Assembly: GCA_900540145.1 (NCBI GenBank)
Contig: UQEW01000023.1
Coordinates: forward strand, 1-29,062
Length of the DNA: 29,062 nucleotides
Direction of reading: 5' to 3'
Source of the DNA: an uncultured Eubacteriales bacterium
GTDB lineage: Bacteria > Bacillota > Clostridia > Peptostreptococcales > Anaerovoracaceae
A model generated the notes under the pieces. The model searched no databases and was not told the origin of the DNA. It worked only from the letters and a program-made list of their open reading frames with translations. The translations under genes were made by a program, and so were the position numbers. Below, piece after piece: positions 1 through 7,723 of this stretch. Within the stretch, counting starts at the first letter, position 1. Every line of letters begins with the position of its first letter.

Positions 1-96
1 ATAAAGAGTTGATGAAAAACAAATTTCGTTAAAGGAAGATACATCTGGAAGTTAGCTTTTCATTTCAAGCTTTTAAAAAAAAGGCGTAAAATCCTC

Positions 97-124
97 TTGC
101 ATTTTTTGTAATCTGTGTTATACT
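97..124 (+). promoter_or_regulatory. Promoter of tRNA-Glu(CUC)
   Basis: TTGCAT at 97-102 and TATACT at 119-124 are separated by 16 bp, a good sigma-70-type match. The -10 box ends 11 bp before the tRNA 5' end at 136, so the transcript would start a few bases upstream of the mature tRNA. Nothing gene-like is seen in bases 1-96. Confidence 0.75.
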
Positions 125-135
125 AAAAACACTAT

Positions 136-210
136 GGCTCTATGGTCAAGCGGTTAAGACTCCGCCCTCTCACGGCGGCAACTCGGGTTCGAATCCCGAT
201 AGAGTCACCA
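136..210 (+). tRNA. tRNA-Glu (anticodon CUC)
   Basis: A full cloverleaf is visible. The acceptor GGCTCTA pairs with TAGAGTC, the D arm reads TGGTCAAGCGGTTAAGA, the anticodon stem CCGCC/GGCGG encloses loop CTCTCAC with anticodon CTC, and the T arm reads CGGGTTCGAATCCCG. CCA is encoded (208-210). It reads GAG codons. A second glutamate tRNA (UUC) lies at the other end of the window on the opposite strand, so the two isoacceptors are separate transcription units. Confidence 0.96.
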
Positions 211-213
211 CAA

Positions 214-244
214 AAAACCTGTAATCCTTAGGATTACAGGTTTT
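214..244 (+). terminator. Hairpin directly after tRNA-Glu, probable terminator/processing stem
   Basis: A perfect 14-bp inverted repeat (arms 214-227 and 231-244, loop TTA) begins four bases after the CCA end. The right arm ends in four T residues. It would end transcription of, or mark processing of, the tRNA-Glu precursor. Confidence 0.7.
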
Positions 245-257
245 AAATTGATTTCTC

Positions 258-290
258 AACCACCATCTAGACTAGGTGGTTCTTTTTTTC
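258..290 (+). terminator. Second intrinsic terminator after tRNA-Glu
   Basis: AACCACC (258-264) pairs with GGTGGTT (275-281), followed by C and seven T residues (283-289). This is a classic rho-independent terminator, in tandem with the hairpin at 214-244. Confidence 0.85.
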
Positions 291-531
291 TGTTCCCTCT
301 TTTATAAAAAATTGCTGAACAGGTCCTCGCTGACAAAAAATCGAATTTTTTAAATTTTTTACATCAACAGGCTCCAAACGCGGGTCGAAATTCGTCGAAA
401 GCCGGTCTCGGATGACCAGTAAAATACCATTTTCTGTAAATTTGCTGACAAATTCTCAAAAAAATTGAAATTTTGTCAGCGCCGCCCACGGTCCTGCGAA
501 GTTCCAATGCCAACGGCGGTTCTAGGCTAAT
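291..531. other. Non-coding stretch with inverted repeats, 3' of the malic enzyme gene
   Basis: No convincing ORF is seen. GCTGACAAA (444-452) and TTTGTCAGC (472-480) form a 9-bp stem around an AT-rich loop. A related GCTGACAAAAA lies near 330, and GC-rich arms CCGCC (482-486) and GGCGG (515-519) could pair. On the minus strand these follow the malic enzyme stop and may serve as its 3' end, but no U-tract follows the stem, so an intrinsic terminator is not clear. Confidence 0.4.
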
Positions 532-1716
532 CTATTCATACTTATGAGCCGTATTCATTATAGCCAATGCGATAGCATCTACTACTGCCGGGTCAAAAGC
601 GTCAGGCAACACAAAATCAGCGCTGAGTTTATCATCATCTACGGCCGATGCCAGCGCCCTGGCTGCAGCTTCTTTCATTTCCTCTGTTATCCTGCTTACA
701 CGCGCATCGAGCGCACCTCTGAAAATTCCGGGGAAAGCAAGCACGTTATTTACCTGATTAGGGAAATCCGATCTTCCTGTTCCTACTACAGCGGCTCCTG
801 CAGCTTTTGCTTCGTCAGGCATGATTTCAGGAACAGGATTGGCAAGAGCAAACACGATAGGATCCTTGGCCATGGATTTTATCATATCTCCGTTTACAAT
901 TCCTCCCTTGGAAACGCCTACAAATATATCGGCTCCTTTCATCGCATCTGCCAAGCTGCCCTTTAGCCCTTGTTTGTTGGTTACCTCAGCCATGGCCTGC
1001 TGTTCAGGATTGTTATACGGAGCCCCGTCATATATGGTTCCTGCGCCTTTGCACAAGATGACCTCTCCGAAGCCTAATCTCATTATCATTTTAGCTATGG
1101 ATATGCCTGCAGAGCCGGCGCCGCTTATGACGATCTTCAAATCTCCCATCGTCTTGCCTGTAAGTTTGACGGCGTTAAGCAAAGCTGCACAAACTACTAT
1201 GGCTGTTCCGTGCTGGTCATCGTGGAATACAGGTATATCACACTTCTCGATCAGCCTTCTTTCGATTTCAAAACATCTGGGAGCGCCTATGTCCTCCAGA
1301 TTGATTCCCCCAAAGCTTTTAGAAATATTATATATCGTATCTACTATAACATCGGGATCCTTGGAGTTTATACAAAGCGGTATGGCATCGATGTTGGCAA
1401 AAGCTTTAAATAAAGCACATTTCCCCTCCATAACCGGCATGGCAGCCGATGGTCCGATATCGCCGAGGCCCAACACAGCAGTTCCATCTGTTATTACTGC
1501 GACAGTATTCCATTTTCCTGTATATGTATATGCCAGCTTCTCATCACTGGCGATTTCAAGACAAGGCTCTGCGACTCCGGGAGTATAAGCTATAGCCAAA
1601 TCCTCCTGGTCCTTCATGGGAGCTTTTACATTTATCTCCAGTTTGCCTCTCCACTCAGCGTGTTTTTTCAAAGCAAGCGTCTTTTTATCCAATTGATCAT
1701 CTCTGGCAAAATCCAT
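532..1716 (-). CDS. NAD(P)-dependent malic enzyme (oxaloacetate-decarboxylating)
   Basis: This cytosolic enzyme oxidatively decarboxylates malate to pyruvate and CO2 with reduction of NAD(P). The 394-residue length fits the short bacterial class. Visible motifs are YTPGVAEPC with the catalytic Tyr at about 44, MEGK with the catalytic Lys at about 99, the metal-binding FEIE (Glu about 151) and HDDQHGT (Asp 166/167), and a Rossmann GAGSAG at 199-204. The start at 1716 is supported by AGGAGAG seven bases upstream. A near-consensus sigma-70 promoter lies at 1759-1787, so it is transcribed divergently from the sigma-54-controlled GPH transporter gene. In this context it may convert malate derived from fumarate released by the lyase at 7724-9223; that link is inference. 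Cofactor preference (NAD or NADP) cannot be told from the motifs. Confidence 0.95.
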   Translation of the reverse strand: MDFARDDQLDKKTLALKKHAEWRGKLEINVKAPMKDQEDLAIAYTPGVAEPCLEIASDEKLAYTYTGKWNTVAVITDGTAVLGLGDIGPSAAMPVMEGKCALFKAFANIDAIPLCINSKDPDVIVDTIYNISKSFGGINLEDIGAPRCFEIERRLIEKCDIPVFHDDQHGTAIVVCAALLNAVKLTGKTMGDLKIVISGAGSAGISIAKMIMRLGFGEVILCKGAGTIYDGAPYNNPEQQAMAEVTNKQGLKGSLADAMKGADIFVGVSKGGIVNGDMIKSMAKDPIVFALANPVPEIMPDEAKAAGAAVVGTGRSDFPNQVNNVLAFPGIFRGALDARVSRITEEMKEAAARALASAVDDDKLSADFVLPDAFDPAVVDAIALAIMNTAHKYE

Positions 1717-1758
1717 AAGTCACTCTCCTTTTAACAGTTGGTCTTTCATTTTTGTTAC

Positions 1759-1787
1759 GTTATAGCATTACTTTTGGTTCTTGTCAA
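1759..1787 (-). promoter_or_regulatory. Sigma-70-type promoter of the malic enzyme gene
   Basis: On the minus strand TTGACA (1782-1787) and TATAAC (1759-1764) are exactly 17 bp apart. The predicted start near 1752 leaves a leader of about 36 nt before the ATG at 1716. Confidence 0.8.
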
Positions 1788-1807
1788 TACCGTATCGCTT
1801 ATGCATA

Positions 1808-1865
1808 CCCTGCGAATGCCCTGCAAAGGCCCTGCGAATGCCCTGCAAAGGCCCTGCGAATTCCC
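1808..1865. repeat. Short tandem repeat of alternating 11-bp units
   Basis: Five consecutive 11-mers alternate between CCCTGCGAATG and CCCTGCAAAGG (1808-1862), followed by CCC. The true period is 22 bp, close to two helical turns. The array ends 27 bp before the -24 element at 1892. It could be an activator-binding enhancer for the sigma-54 promoter or simple slippage DNA. The same units are not seen before the other two sigma-54 promoters. Confidence 0.85.
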
Positions 1866-1891
1866 TTGGGTTCTCTCTTCTGTGTCTCTTT

Positions 1892-1907
1892 TGGCACCGA
1901 TTTTGCA
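1892..1907 (+). promoter_or_regulatory. Sigma-54 (-24/-12) promoter of the GPH transporter gene
   Basis: TGGCACC (1892-1898), four bases, then TTGCA (1903-1907) matches the sigma-54 consensus TGGCACG-N4-TTGCW except for one base. The invariant GG and GC are at the required spacing. The start of transcription is expected near 1918, with the ribosome site AGGAGG just before the ATG at 1951. Confidence 0.85.
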
Positions 1908-1950
1908 TTATTCATATTAACAGATTGCTAAGAAACAGGAGGACACCAAT

Positions 1951-3375
1951 ATGAGTAATGATGCATTAAATGGCAATAAAAAAGAAACCAACAAAAAAAT
2001 TTGCAGTTATTCTTTGGGATACATGGGTCAAGGCGCTGCGTACAATTTTATGTCTACATACTTTATAGTTTTTATGACAGATTGTGTCGGTATGGGTTCT
2101 TCTCTTTCAGGAACCATCATGTCAATAGCTTTGCTGGTAGAAGTTGTTTCAGGAATGACTGTAGGCAATATTTCAGACAGCTGCAGTTCCAAAATGGGTA
2201 AACGCCGTCCATTCATACTTTTTGCTTTACTTACTCTCCCATTGATAATCATAATGCTTTTTATGCCTATAGATGTCAGCAACACTGCAAAATTCATCTA
2301 TTATCTGATTTTCAGCATACTTTTTCGTATTTCCTTCTCATCCTATGAAATCCCCGGAGGCGCTTTGGGAGCAGAAATTGCCACAGGATACGACGAGAGG
2401 ACCCGTCTCAGAACAGCATCAAGACTCTTTGGAATATTCGGAAACACCATAGCCTATATATTTCCGCTGATAGTACTAGATATGGTAAAGGAAGCTTCAC
2501 GAGGATGGCAAATAGCGTCATTGGTCATCGCTTCCGTCTGTTTCTTTACTTGGCTGGCAACATTTATCCTTACAAAGCCGTATTCCCAATCATGCAGCAC
2601 TGTGCATCATAATAAAAATCTGCTCAAAGAAATAGGAAAAAATTACATACAGCTTTCTAAGCTTAAACCTATGCGCATTTTGATAATATACAAAGCCGCA
2701 TTTTCCTGTGCCATTGCGCTTTTCAATATAGGAACTGTTTACTATATGCGGTGTTGTGCCGGGCTTTCCAATACATATATTTCATATGTCTATTTTATTA
2801 CGTCAGCAGTATTTCTCATAACAACACCTATTATAAATAAAACTGCTCTAAAATTCGGTAAATCCAATCAGCAGAAATTTACTCTCGGAATGGCCGGGAT
2901 CACAGGCCTCGTTATCTTTCTTTTTTTCCAAGGCTCTATTATCGGCACTTTTGTATATATCGTCATGTTTGCAGCCACCCAAAACAGTTTCTGGCAGCTT
3001 AGCACTCCGATATTCTACGACATAGTGGAAGTAGACCAATTTGTAAACGGCAAAAGACGTGAAGGCGATATAGTTTCCATGGTTTCCGTGTTAGGGACAT
3101 TGATAACTTCCATAGTAGTACAAATTTTCGGAATCTTTTTAGACCTTTCCGGATATAACGCCAGCATATCAACACAGCCCCAAGGCGTCTCTTTCTTCTT
3201 AAGTCTCGCCTACGTTCTGGTGCCAAGCTTATGTTTTATAGTTGCTTCAGCAGCATTATTTAAATTTCCGCTTAACAAAAAAACTTTCAATGCCCTGACA
3301 GAAGCAGTTAAAAAGAAAACTGCCGGAGAAGATTATTCAGAATATGAAGAAGAATTAAACAGAATACTGAAATAA
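1951..3375 (+). CDS. GPH-family (MelB-like) cation symporter, MFS_2
   Basis: This is a 474-residue polytopic membrane protein of the glycoside-pentoside-hexuronide:cation symporter type. The loop motif SDSCSSKMGKRRPF (about residue 76 on) matches the MelB-type D...K.G.RRP signature. EIPGGALGAEIATGYDERTR is the second family hallmark with conserved acidic and Arg residues. It should import a solute with a cation across the cytoplasmic membrane; GPH members usually carry sugars or uronides, but the gene's partners here are amino-acid or dicarboxylate-type enzymes, so the substrate is open. The start is supported by AGGAGG. It has its own sigma-54 promoter and is followed by another at 3380. A close paralogue lies at 13341-14729. 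Confidence 0.88.
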   Translation: MSNDALNGNKKETNKKICSYSLGYMGQGAAYNFMSTYFIVFMTDCVGMGSSLSGTIMSIALLVEVVSGMTVGNISDSCSSKMGKRRPFILFALLTLPLIIIMLFMPIDVSNTAKFIYYLIFSILFRISFSSYEIPGGALGAEIATGYDERTRLRTASRLFGIFGNTIAYIFPLIVLDMVKEASRGWQIASLVIASVCFFTWLATFILTKPYSQSCSTVHHNKNLLKEIGKNYIQLSKLKPMRILIIYKAAFSCAIALFNIGTVYYMRCCAGLSNTYISYVYFITSAVFLITTPIINKTALKFGKSNQQKFTLGMAGITGLVIFLFFQGSIIGTFVYIVMFAATQNSFWQLSTPIFYDIVEVDQFVNGKRREGDIVSMVSVLGTLITSIVVQIFGIFLDLSGYNASISTQPQGVSFFLSLAYVLVPSLCFIVASAALFKFPLNKKTFNALTEAVKKKTAGEDYSEYEEELNRILK

Positions 3376-3379
3376 TCTT

Positions 3380-3395
3380 TGGCACAAAAATTGCT
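3380..3395 (+). promoter_or_regulatory. Sigma-54 promoter of the racemase-like/activator operon
   Basis: TGGCACA (3380-3386), four A residues, then TTGCT (3391-3395) gives the -24/-12 pattern with exact spacing, five bases after the transporter stop. The start near 3406 would transcribe 3444-5902, including the activator itself, which implies autoregulation. Confidence 0.83.
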
Positions 3396-3443
3396 GTATA
3401 TATTGTCAATAAGATATCACTATCAAAATTAAGGAGGATCAAT

Positions 3444-4439
3444 ATGAAATTCACCAGAATCATTGAAACTGTAGATACCCATACTGCCGGTGAGCCTACA
3501 AGAATAATTTTAAGCGGTATACCGAAGCTGGTAGGAGATTCAGTAAAAGAGAAGAGAGATTACTTTAAAGAACATTACGATAATATCCGTACCAGATTGA
3601 CTTATGAGCCAAGAGGCCACGCAGGAATGCTGTGTGCAGCCGTTGTGCCTCCGACAGCTCCGGAAGCCGACTTTGGTATCTTCTACATGGATGACGTTCA
3701 GTATCTGGACATGTGCGGTCATGCTACCATAGGTGTTGGAACGGCCTTGCAGGAAATCGGTCTAGTGCCTGGCGAACACAAGGACGCATATGTTATAGAA
3801 ACACCTGCCGGTCTCGTTACAATCCACAACAATTTCAATGAAGACAAAACTTTTGTTAAAAGCTGTTCCATACAGAATGTAAACAGCTATGTTATAGAAA
3901 ATGAAATCCGCATAGATGTGGATGACATAAAAGACATTCCTGTGAATATCGCTTATGGAGGCAATGTTTTCGCCATAGTACCGGCAGCCAAATTTAATGT
4001 CGAAATCAAGCCTGAAGACGCGCAAAAAATTAAATATTATTCTGCCAAAATACGCAAAGCTTGTGATAAAATAATAGGCAAAGACGAATACAAGATTACC
4101 CTGGTGCAGTGGTACGACACTCCGAAATATCATGAATCCGATTTGCGCGTAGTACATAGTTCCGGATACGGTTCACCGGACCGTTCCCCTGGAGGTACAG
4201 GATTCAGCGCCAAGCTGGCATGGCTGGGCGAAAACAACATGCTGGATATCGATGAGCCCTTCGTGCACGAAGGTATCGTAGACGGCAAATTCATAGGCAA
4301 GATAAAAGACATTATCAACGTCAACGGTCACAGGGAGTACATTACTGAAATCACCAGTGAAGCAAGAATCACAGGATTCCATAAATTTGTATTTGATGAA
4401 GAGGACGATCCGCTGGTAGAGGGTTTTCTCTTTGAATAA
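3444..4439 (+). CDS. Proline racemase superfamily protein with second catalytic Cys replaced by Gly
   Basis: This 331-residue cytosolic protein has the full proline racemase fold pattern: THTAGEPTR near the N-terminus, MCGHATIG with the first catalytic Cys at 91, and DRSPGGTGFSA at 246-256. In cofactor-independent proline racemases and hydroxyproline epimerases the last motif is DxSPCGTG with a second catalytic Cys; here that position (250) is Gly, encoded GGA. Family knowledge: members with Thr at this position act as trans-3-hydroxy-L-proline dehydratases, while two-base racemization needs two acid/base residues. A one-base dehydratase, lyase or isomerase is therefore more likely than a racemase, but the reaction is unknown. 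The start follows AAGGAGG. It is 23 bp upstream of the sigma-54 activator gene, in one operon under the promoter at 3380. Confidence 0.85.
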   Translation: MKFTRIIETVDTHTAGEPTRIILSGIPKLVGDSVKEKRDYFKEHYDNIRTRLTYEPRGHAGMLCAAVVPPTAPEADFGIFYMDDVQYLDMCGHATIGVGTALQEIGLVPGEHKDAYVIETPAGLVTIHNNFNEDKTFVKSCSIQNVNSYVIENEIRIDVDDIKDIPVNIAYGGNVFAIVPAAKFNVEIKPEDAQKIKYYSAKIRKACDKIIGKDEYKITLVQWYDTPKYHESDLRVVHSSGYGSPDRSPGGTGFSAKLAWLGENNMLDIDEPFVHEGIVDGKFIGKIKDIINVNGHREYITEITSEARITGFHKFVFDEEDDPLVEGFLFE

Positions 4440-4462
4440 CAGCATGTAAAGGGAGGCGGAAA

Positions 4463-5902
4463 ATGGAGAAGAAGGATGACAGCATGAAATGGCTGCAGGA
4501 GAATTTTGACTATATAGATTCTCTCACTGCTATTGATGATACCGGCAAAATAATAGTGAAAAAGCGCTATAATCCGCGTTATACCGATGAGGAAAACAGA
4601 TCCCATAATGAATGGGCTTTAAACAAAAACCTTCTTGACGTTTTCCCCTCCTTAAGCTATGGAAGCAGCTCACTGCTCCAGGCTATTTCCACAGGTAAAG
4701 TGGTATACAAGGAACGTCAGGAAGTATGGAATCACATGGGCGGAAAGGTGGTTACCAAAAACCTTACCATCCCTATTATTTCCAGAGGTAACATCGTAGG
4801 CGCTGTGGAGCTGTCAAAAGATATAACACATATCGAAAACAACATAAAAGGCAAGGGGCTGTCTCATGACACCAACAAGTTCAACAATGGGGCAAAATAC
4901 GTCTTAAGCGACATCATAACCTGCAATGCAGCGATGCAAAGCATCAAAAAAACCATTATGCAGGTAGCCAACAGCAAGTCGTCTGTTTTGGTATACGGCG
5001 AAACAGGTACCGGTAAAGAACTTATAGTATCATCTATACACAATTCCGGATATCGCAAAAACAAACCTTTTATAGCTCTCAACTGTGCCGCTCTTCCTGA
5101 AAGCATCCTGGAAGGGCTGCTTTTCGGTTCAAGAAAAGGCGCTTTTACAGGGGCTGAGAACAAAAAAGGAATATTTGAAGAAGCCAGCGGAGGAACTATT
5201 TATCTGGATGAAATAAATTCCATGCCTATGGCACTCCAAGCCAAGCTGCTCCGGGTATTACAAGAAAAAACCGTAATGCCGCTGGGAGCGTCTAAATCCA
5301 TAGATGTAGATGTTCGCGTCATAGCCTCTACCAATCAGACGGTCGACGAGCTCCTGGCTTCTAAAGCGATAAGAGAAGACCTGCTTTATAGGCTTAACAC
5401 TATAAGCATTGACATTCCTCCCCTTAGAGACAGAACGGAAGATATCGGATTATTAGTAGATTATTTCATAAAAAAATACAACCATGAATTTGAAAAAAAC
5501 GTGCTTGGCGTAACGCAAAACGCCCTTCTGTTCTTGATGGAAAACGACTGGAAAGGCAATGTCAGAGAGCTGGAGCATGTTATCGAAGCAGCTATGAACA
5601 TGGTGGAAAGTGGGCAGAAAATAGAAGTAGAACATCTTCCTGCTTATCTTACTCTTGTTCACCCGAGAATGCTTGATGACATCAATGCTGAAAATTCTGA
5701 CACATTTTCTTTAAACCATGCTCTGGAAAATTATGAAAAAAAACTAATTATGGCAGCTCTTCAGCAAAGCAGGTGGAAAATAATAGACGCAGCCAAAAAA
5801 CTTCAAATTCCACGTACCAGTCTGCAATATAAAATGGAGAAATACGGCATCAAGAAAAACGGAAATCAGTCAAAAGAAGACGGAAACCCGTCATTTATAT
5901 GA
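4463..5902 (+). CDS. Sigma-54-dependent transcriptional activator (PAS-AAA+-Fis HTH)
   Basis: This 479-residue protein has three parts: a PAS-like N-terminal sensor (about 10-125), an AAA+ domain (about 150-390) and a C-terminal Fis-type helix-turn-helix (about 435-465, AAKKLQIPRTSLQYKM). Walker A is GETGTGKE (179-186), the sigma-54 contact loop GAFTGA is intact (226-231), and Walker B is GGTIYLDE (243-250). There is no response-regulator receiver domain, so it should sense a ligand or redox state directly. The start follows GGGAGGCGG. It sits amid three sigma-54 promoters (1892, 3380, 6070) and is the obvious candidate to drive all of them, the one at 3380 being its own. The gene is followed by a terminator at 5935. 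Confidence 0.93.
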   Translation: MEKKDDSMKWLQENFDYIDSLTAIDDTGKIIVKKRYNPRYTDEENRSHNEWALNKNLLDVFPSLSYGSSSLLQAISTGKVVYKERQEVWNHMGGKVVTKNLTIPIISRGNIVGAVELSKDITHIENNIKGKGLSHDTNKFNNGAKYVLSDIITCNAAMQSIKKTIMQVANSKSSVLVYGETGTGKELIVSSIHNSGYRKNKPFIALNCAALPESILEGLLFGSRKGAFTGAENKKGIFEEASGGTIYLDEINSMPMALQAKLLRVLQEKTVMPLGASKSIDVDVRVIASTNQTVDELLASKAIREDLLYRLNTISIDIPPLRDRTEDIGLLVDYFIKKYNHEFEKNVLGVTQNALLFLMENDWKGNVRELEHVIEAAMNMVESGQKIEVEHLPAYLTLVHPRMLDDINAENSDTFSLNHALENYEKKLIMAALQQSRWKIIDAAKKLQIPRTSLQYKMEKYGIKKNGNQSKEDGNPSFI

Positions 5903-5934
5903 CTTTATTTTAAAAATCGTGTAACGTTCATAGC

Positions 5935-5987
5935 AAAAGCTCTCAATTATGACGGTTTTTCGTCAAAACTGAGAGTTTTTTAAATTT
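5935..5987 (+). terminator. Terminator after the sigma-54 activator gene
   Basis: CTCTCAATTATGACG pairs with CGTCAAAACTGAGAG (two mismatches) around a T-rich loop, followed by six T residues. It separates the 3444-5902 operon from the downstream sigma-54 operon. Confidence 0.8.
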
Positions 5988-6069
5988 TTTGTTGTCTTAA
6001 TGACTATATAACACTTGTCGTCCTCTTAAGCTGATATGAAAAATTCAAGGAAAATTAATAAAATCAAGT

Positions 6070-6085
6070 TGGCATTATTTTTGCG
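6070..6085 (+). promoter_or_regulatory. Sigma-54 promoter of the NhaC-lyase-PrpD operon
   Basis: TGGCATT (6070-6076), four bases, then TTGCG (6081-6085) keeps the essential GG/GC elements at the right spacing, with weaker flanks than the other two. The predicted start near 6096 leaves a leader of about 54 nt to the ATG at 6150, which has a perfect AAGGAGGT site. Confidence 0.75.
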
Positions 6086-6149
6086 TTAATATAATAGCAA
6101 ACGGTCGACCAACCATTTTAAAACTCAAACTCATAAGGAGGTATAACTA

Positions 6150-7664
6150 ATGGAAGATGTTATAAACTACGGCGTCTTGTCATTAATCCCTGCAATACTT
6201 GCAGTCGTTTTGGCATTTTGGACCAAAAACGTAGTCCTCTCGCTGATCATAAGCTTATTCACAGGTGCGCTGATTATCGCTTCGTGGAACCCTTGGACAG
6301 CTATGCAGGACATGTTCAGCAATTATCTTTTTGTTAACATCACAGACAGCGGCAACGCTCAGACCATTATCATGATGTCCTTCGTCGGAGGTTTCGTGGC
6401 ATTGCTGGAAAAATCCGGCGGAGCCAGAGCTTTTGCTGCGGCAATAGCAAAAAAAGTAAAAAGCAAATCAACTGCTCAAGGATGTACTTGGCTCGGCGGT
6501 CTTGCCATCTTCTTCTCAGACTCCGGTAACAGTTTGATTCTGGGTCCTATTTTCCGTCCAATAATGGACAGATTAAAAGTATCCAGAGCTAAGCTGGCTT
6601 ACATACTGGACTCCACATCATCCCCTGTTTGCATCCTGGTTCCTATTACCGGCTGGGGAGTATACATCATGACGATAATAGCTACCGAGTTTGAAGGCCT
6701 TGGTATCGAGCAAAATGACGTTTCAACGTTTATAGCAGCTATACCTTATCAGTTCTATGCAATATTGGCCTTGCTGCTAGTACCATTGATTGCTTTCGGA
6801 AAGAGAGACTTCGGTCCTATGGTTCAGTCTGAAAGAATAGCTCAAAACGGACTTACAGAAGAACAGAAAGCTGCCGGCGAAGAAGTTGTCGTATCAGACG
6901 ACAAAAAAGTTTCCGCATGGAACATGGGGCTTCCGCTCATAGTCCTCTTCGTTACAATTTTCGCCATGTTCTTCAGCTGGGGTTGGCCTGCTGAAGAAGT
7001 AGCCGGATCTAAAATCAGGGTAGCTCTTACTTCAGGTTACTTCTTGGCTTCCATAACGCTGGGAATCATGATAATCAAACAAAAGCTGATGACATTCAAT
7101 GATGTATTTGATACTTTTATCGGCGGCATCAAAAAAATGGCCGGCATACTTGTAATCATCATCTGTGCTTGGGGTGTTGGAGGAGTATGCGGAGACCTGG
7201 GCACTTCCACATTCATCGTTGACTCCACTATTGACATCATACCTGCCAGCTTGGTACCTGCAATGCTTTTCCTCATCGGCTCAATTATTTCATTTGCTAC
7301 AGGAACTTCCTGGGGAACCATGGCTATATTGCTGCCTCTCGGTATCCACATGGCTTACGGTTTCGGCGTTTCTGAATACATTACTATCGCGGCAGTTCTC
7401 AGCGGCTCCCTCTTCGGAGACCACTGCGCACCTATTTCCGATACAACAGTAATGTCTTCAATGGCTGCCGGATGTAACCATATCGAGCACGTTAAGACTC
7501 AGATACCTTACGCTTTATTGGCAGCTGTATCTGCATTTATAGCTTACCTGATACTTGGCTTTACAGAGCTTTCAGCTATCATCGCTCTGCCTATCGCCAT
7601 CGCTATACTGGTTGTTCTTTACATGTTAGCAGTAAAAGTCTTCCACGGCGAGAAGACTTCCTAA
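6150..7664 (+). CDS. NhaC-family Na+/H+ antiporter-type transporter
   Basis: This 504-residue, highly hydrophobic integral membrane protein has about 11-12 predicted membrane segments. NhaC hallmarks include FFSDSGNSLILGPIFRP, SFATGTSWGTMAILLP and GSLFGDHCAPISDTTVMSS. Family knowledge: NhaC-type proteins exchange Na+ or H+, and some (MleN) couple this to organic acids such as malate/lactate. As the first gene of a sigma-54 operon with a lyase and an MmgE/PrpD protein, it is more likely the uptake or exchange system for the pathway substrate or product than a housekeeping antiporter; this is inference. The lyase gene starts 60 bp downstream with no terminator between. Confidence 0.88.
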   Translation: MEDVINYGVLSLIPAILAVVLAFWTKNVVLSLIISLFTGALIIASWNPWTAMQDMFSNYLFVNITDSGNAQTIIMMSFVGGFVALLEKSGGARAFAAAIAKKVKSKSTAQGCTWLGGLAIFFSDSGNSLILGPIFRPIMDRLKVSRAKLAYILDSTSSPVCILVPITGWGVYIMTIIATEFEGLGIEQNDVSTFIAAIPYQFYAILALLLVPLIAFGKRDFGPMVQSERIAQNGLTEEQKAAGEEVVVSDDKKVSAWNMGLPLIVLFVTIFAMFFSWGWPAEEVAGSKIRVALTSGYFLASITLGIMIIKQKLMTFNDVFDTFIGGIKKMAGILVIIICAWGVGGVCGDLGTSTFIVDSTIDIIPASLVPAMLFLIGSIISFATGTSWGTMAILLPLGIHMAYGFGVSEYITIAAVLSGSLFGDHCAPISDTTVMSSMAAGCNHIEHVKTQIPYALLAAVSAFIAYLILGFTELSAIIALPIAIAILVVLYMLAVKVFHGEKTS

Positions 7665-7723
7665 CAGCCGAATGTCGGCAAAATACATCCAAATCATGAA
7701 AATGATACAGAGGTGAGATATAA

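Noticed and set aside
821..1588. Long plus-strand open frame of 255 codons antisense to the malic enzyme
   Set aside because: It is fully inside a well-supported conserved gene on the other strand and has no recognisable domain; it is a shadow frame.
1754..5935. Similar motifs GTTACGTTATAGCA (1754) and GTAACGTTCATAGCA (5921), each about 140-150 bp before a sigma-54 promoter, as shared enhancer sites
   Set aside because: The first overlaps the -10 box of the malic enzyme promoter, which explains it; the match needs a gap, and no good copy is seen before the third promoter at 3380.
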